Positions 5,619-8,238 of a stretch of DNA of 8,238 bases are shown here, piece by piece. Under the pieces are notes generated by a model. The model ran no database searches. It saw only the letters and a program-made list of their open reading frames with translations, and had not been told where the DNA came from. Each line of letters opens with the position of its first letter. Positions within the stretch are counted from its first letter, which is position 1. The DNA is taken from assembly GCA_937951695.1 (NCBI GenBank), contig CALFBL010000091.1:1-8238 (forward strand), in the 5' to 3' direction. Source of the stretch: an uncultured Granulosicoccaceae bacterium. GTDB lineage: Bacteria > Pseudomonadota > Gammaproteobacteria > Granulosicoccales > Granulosicoccaceae. The position numbers were made by a program, and so were the translations under genes.

Positions 5619-6881
5619 GTGAAAAACCGAAGTTTGACAACCCCTGGACTGCTGCTACTCAGCGCGTGCGCTTTCTCGCAGGAAGATGCGATCAACTGCG
5701 CGCTGCCGCATACCGACACGCGCATTCAGCAGTGTGACACGCTAATCCAAGCCAGTGAACTGGGTGCTTGTGTGTCCGCCGCGGACCTGCCTGAGCACGC
5801 TTGCGTGGTAATGGATCAGGATCTGGAATTTTGCGACGGTGAGTCTGCGATCAATTTCAGTGCGATCTTCGATGAATCCAACAAAACACTGAACTGCAAA
5901 GGCGGTGTGATCGATCACGGCTGGAGCTCACTCTCCAACGATTCCATTGTCCCTACCCCCAGAGGTCGTCAAATGCCGTTTGTACGATTCTATGACGACC
6001 GATCGCTCAACAATATTACGGTTCAAAATTGCACCATGCGAGGCACCTTTCACGCAGGCATTCAGATGACTCGTTTTTTCGGTGGTGAACTTGGCGGAGA
6101 CGGGGTCATCAGCCCCGGTGAAAGCCTACCCGTGGGTCACAAGAACATTACTTTCGAAGACCTGCGTATCGAGGGCGGCCAAGTCGGTATCTATCTGGGC
6201 AACTTTAGCGAAGACATCGAGATTAACCGCGTGGAGATCGATGGTACACAACGCATAGCGATTTATTCGGAAGCCGGCAGCCACACCGTAAGAATCACAC
6301 ACTCGACGATATCCAATAACCTCACTCGTGAAGCGGTAGCGATCGATTCCACCTACGATAGCGAGATTTCCAACACCCGCTTTATCAATAACCGTGAAGG
6401 CGGTATAAACGTCTACCAGAATTGCGGCGAGCTCAAAGGTAGTGTGTGCCCCGTGGTGCGCTCGACCCCACCCAACAACAATCGCATTGTAGACAACACC
6501 TTCATTAACAACGGCGTCACAGGCATCCAGATCGCCTCTCGTCAAGGGCGCAATCATTCCTTGGGCTGGTGCGAGAGCCTAAACGGTTTACCCGGCCAAT
6601 TTACCGATACGTCCGAGAACAATGTGGTCACAGGCAACACCATCGAGTGCAGTGACGGTACCGCGCTAGTGGTGATGGACGGACCCAATGAAATTCGTGA
6701 CAATACCATTAATGCGAGCGATCACTGCATCCCGCTGGAGATCTCCACCGGAGGATTCACGGGCTCGAAGAAGCGCTTACTCGACGGTTTGGTGGTTCGT
6801 GGCAACAGAATCGAATCCGAACGCCCACCGCGTTTGCGAAACCTCAGCGATAACGTGGTTTTCGAACAACTATCACATTGA
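5619..6881 (+). CDS. Exported cysteine-rich right-handed parallel beta-helix protein
   Basis: A 420-residue exported protein built on PbH1-type beta-helix rungs, the fold of pectate lyases, alginate epimerases and NosD-like proteins. About nine rungs can be traced, starting near residues 131, 175, 199, 223, 247, 288, 334, 357 and 390. Asn-rich turns follow NxIxxNxFxxNxxxGI, clearest in NRIVDNTFINNGVTGIQI (288-305). The N-terminus is Lys/Arg followed by LLLLSAC; LSAC at 14-17 fits a lipobox, but cleavage by ordinary signal peptidase nearby is also possible. Thirteen Cys occur (17, 27, 39, 51, 62, 72, 93, 138, 269, 277, 318, 344, 370), with a dense set at 27-93 ahead of the helix that looks like a disulfide-held cap. 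No catalytic residues are assignable, so carbohydrate cleavage, epimerisation or pure binding are all open. GTG at 5619 is forced by an in-frame TAG at 5613; no clear Shine-Dalgarno is seen. It is divergent from the lipoprotein gene at 3900-5456. Confidence 0.82.
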   Translation: MKNRSLTTPGLLLLSACAFSQEDAINCALPHTDTRIQQCDTLIQASELGACVSAADLPEHACVVMDQDLEFCDGESAINFSAIFDESNKTLNCKGGVIDHGWSSLSNDSIVPTPRGRQMPFVRFYDDRSLNNITVQNCTMRGTFHAGIQMTRFFGGELGGDGVISPGESLPVGHKNITFEDLRIEGGQVGIYLGNFSEDIEINRVEIDGTQRIAIYSEAGSHTVRITHSTISNNLTREAVAIDSTYDSEISNTRFINNREGGINVYQNCGELKGSVCPVVRSTPPNNNRIVDNTFINNGVTGIQIASRQGRNHSLGWCESLNGLPGQFTDTSENNVVTGNTIECSDGTALVVMDGPNEIRDNTINASDHCIPLEISTGGFTGSKKRLLDGLVVRGNRIESERPPRLRNLSDNVVFEQLSH

Positions 6882-6902
6882 TCGATACGATGCATTCGAC
6901 GG

Positions 6903-6933
6903 GATCGTCACTTAGATCGAAGCGTGACTGATC
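6903..6933. terminator. Possible hairpin between convergent genes
   Basis: GATCGTCAC (6903-6911) can pair with GTGAC plus GATC (6924-6933) with one bulged T at 6929, giving 9 bp around a 12-nt loop. It lies between the stop of the beta-helix gene and the stop of the minus-strand lipoprotein (codon 6912-6914, inside the loop), where a bidirectional terminator would be expected. No T-run flanks it on either strand and the loop is long, so this is a weak candidate. Confidence 0.2.
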
Positions 6934-7766
6934 TGAATGATCGTCGCTGACTCATCGCCAGAGCTCAGCACGCGCATGCGCACTCGTTGCGCCCTGAACA
7001 CGACCTCAGCCTCAGCGCCACCCAAAGCTTGCCGAGTTACCTTATCCAGAGCAAATTCGCCATCGTCAGCCACATCGCACTGAACAACAACGGCTGTGTA
7101 CTCAGAACCTGATTCGCCGACACGGCTGAAATTCAAGTGAATTCGGGTATCGCCCGTTTGGCTGGGCACCCATTGCAAGCTCTGCTGCACGCTGTTCAGT
7201 AATCCCGAATTCGGCGCTGTCCATTGCAACGGTGCAAGTTCAGGTAGCGCGATCGTCCCCAGATTTGGTAACACCTCAGGCTGGTCGAAGCTCAATATCG
7301 CATCGACGGGTATCGGCTCATCCAACCAACGAACAGCTGTGGTATAACTGCTAACAGAATCGCTCTCAAACCGCTCAAGCGTTGCCACGGTCTCGGCTCG
7401 AGAGGCGATATTCACTTGTGTGCTGACCCGTGCTGTCGTCGGTATACTCCCTCTGCCGGAACTTGCCGCTTGCGCTGTGCAACGGTCACCGAAAGCACTG
7501 ATCGCGGCGATAGCGTTGTTTGGTTGAACGGTTTCGCGTTCGCTGAACCAGGCATCCAACACCGTTTTGCCGGAGCGCTCTTCTACAATCACCGTCGCTG
7601 CTAACGTTCGTGTCGATGAGACGAGGGCGATGTCAGCTGAAGCTGCTTGTTCTATCTCAGCAGAGCCTGAACCACCGCTACAGCCCGCCAACATAACGGT
7701 GAACATCGCAACGTATAACGAGCATTTCGTGGTTTGAAGACGGTGTCCTAGCGCGCGAATTGGCAT
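6912..7766 (-). CDS. Putative outer-membrane lipoprotein of unknown function
   Basis: A 284-residue predicted lipoprotein; I do not recognise a named family. Residues 1-29 carry a basic n-region (Arg4, Arg9, Lys14), a hydrophobic core (LYVAMFTVM) and lipobox LAGC with Cys29; Ser30 at +2 suggests outer-membrane sorting. A short Gly/Ser/Ala tether follows to about 45. The remainder is predicted beta-rich and contains two similar pieces, PLQWTAPNSG (179-188) and LQWVPSQTGD (197-206). Near the end QCDVADDGEFAL (229-240) has the CxxxDDGxF pattern that I recall from assorted extracytoplasmic beta-sandwich proteins. Cys96 and Cys230 are the only other cysteines after acylation and could pair. The ATG at 7766 is preceded by GGGA about 7 nt upstream and gives a full signal peptide; the internal Met21 would leave too short a signal. 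It converges on the beta-helix gene with a 30-nt gap, so the two are not co-transcribed. Confidence 0.75.
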   Translation of the reverse strand: MPIRALGHRLQTTKCSLYVAMFTVMLAGCSGGSGSAEIEQAASADIALVSSTRTLAATVIVEERSGKTVLDAWFSERETVQPNNAIAAISAFGDRCTAQAASSGRGSIPTTARVSTQVNIASRAETVATLERFESDSVSSYTTAVRWLDEPIPVDAILSFDQPEVLPNLGTIALPELAPLQWTAPNSGLLNSVQQSLQWVPSQTGDTRIHLNFSRVGESGSEYTAVVVQCDVADDGEFALDKVTRQALGGAEAEVVFRAQRVRMRVLSSGDESATIIQISHASI

Positions 7767-8238
7767 CCAATATCCCGATAGGTTCGAAAACTTACGTCAC
7801 ATCGCCAGCGAGGGCGCCTGGCCTGAGAACAACTCGATGCAATCACCCTCGACTAATGGCGGAGCTATGTTTGCATCAGATATCGCTGGAGAAACGTTGG
7901 CTTCAGATAAAAGTAGCATAAAGAAATACAAGAAAGGACACTGTACTAGGATAAAAATGTGATGCCTCAACATTCTTTTTCCAGGCCAAACGTGTTATGG
8001 GACATCATATTTTAAAATTCATGGAAAAATAGGGTCTCGCTTTTCCTCTCCAGAGGCAATTCGTTCGAGGAGACACAAGCAGGTGTCGCTAAAATCGAAT
8101 GAGTGTCTTCCAAATGAACTTCATATATATGCAGTGTGTATCTGCGTTTAATCGACCGAGCCGCTCCAAGCACGAAGCAGTTTCCGTTTTGTTCCTCCAA
8201 GATGAAGTACTCGTGTACTTAACTGCCACAACAGTAGC
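7767..8238. other. Intergenic stretch without a supported gene; AT-rich from about 7861
   Basis: These 472 bases hold no recognised gene, tRNA or transposon end. Hand count for 7861-8220 gives 150 G/C of 360 (about 42%), falling to 19 of 60 in 7921-7980; sampled 60-base blocks in ribBA and the dehydrogenase gene reach 36 of 60. A minus-strand frame from TTG 8200 to 8012 would encode 62 residues (beginning EEQNGNCFVLGAA after the start), but it has no recognisable domain or ATG. Several short perfect dyads are present: ATTTTAAAAT (8009-8018), CCTCT/AGAGG (8045-8056), CATATATATG (8122-8131) and AAGTAC/GTACTT (8205-8220). Promoter elements for the 6912-7766 lipoprotein should lie here, but I found no convincing -35/-10 pair. 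Confidence 0.5.

Noticed and set aside
5635..5640. Perfect TTGACA -35 hexamer just inside the beta-helix gene
   Set aside because: No -10-like hexamer lies 16-18 nt downstream (CTACTCAG region), and the site is within the signal-peptide codons.
6126..6557. Minus-strand frame opposite the beta-helix gene (143 residues)
   Set aside because: Antisense to clear PbH1 repeats; its Val/Ala/Asp-rich sequence mirrors the repeated codons of the real gene.
8012..8200. 62-residue minus-strand frame as a small gene
   Set aside because: TTG start, no recognisable domain, AT-rich context, and no neighbouring operon logic; kept only as a note in the intergenic entry.
1..8238. CRISPR array, tRNA, rRNA, insertion sequence or toxin-antitoxin pair
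   Set aside because: No regularly spaced repeats, no cloverleaf sequence, no transposase motifs and no paired small genes were seen on either strand.

Overview
The window looks like a chromosomal piece of a gammaproteobacterium of moderate GC content. The reasons are the gene order ribD-ribE-ribBA-ribH, a bifunctional RibBA, Gram-negative lipoprotein signals with Ser at +2 (the outer-membrane type), and a secreted beta-helix protein. A marine, large-genome lineage would fit the acidic lipoprotein linkers. That last step is inference, and I cannot name the genus.

Positions 1-2797 (+) are the end of a riboflavin (vitamin B2) biosynthesis operon: the C-terminal reductase half of ribD (cut by the window edge), ribE (riboflavin synthase alpha), ribBA (DHBP synthase/GTP cyclohydrolase II) and ribH (lumazine synthase). 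The genes are tightly packed: the ribE Shine-Dalgarno is built into the ribD stop, and ribE and ribBA overlap by 8 nt. RibBA starts both branches (GTP to the pyrimidine, ribulose 5-phosphate to DHBP), RibD processes the pyrimidine, RibH joins the branches to lumazine, and RibE dismutates lumazine to riboflavin. All expected catalytic residues can be found except one: the DHBP synthase motif GHTEA reads GQTEA, placing Gln where a metal-binding His is usual. The operon ends at ribH with a 12-bp stem-loop over the ribH stop codon. The nusB gene that often follows in gammaproteobacteria is absent.

Positions 2870-5456 (-) hold a two-gene unit: a 518-residue lipoprotein with an acidic linker and fibronectin-III-like ends, then, 4 nt after its stop, a D-2-hydroxyacid dehydrogenase-like enzyme. 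The latter has an intact Rossmann motif and Arg/Glu/His triad but an unusual substrate-loop sequence. Its substrate is unknown.

Positions 5619-6881 (+) encode a cysteine-rich exported right-handed parallel beta-helix protein. Positions 6912-7766 (-), converging on it, encode a second unknown lipoprotein.

Positions 7767-8238 contain no gene I can support. From 7861 on the segment is clearly AT-richer (150 G/C in 7861-8220 by hand count, about 42%) and carries several short perfect dyads. It may be a regulatory/intergenic stretch or decayed DNA.

I did not find a convincing new defence, mobile or RNA system. The points most worth checking are the RibBA His-to-Gln change, the lipoprotein/dehydrogenase pair with its atypical substrate loop, the beta-helix protein, and the orphan AT-rich tail.
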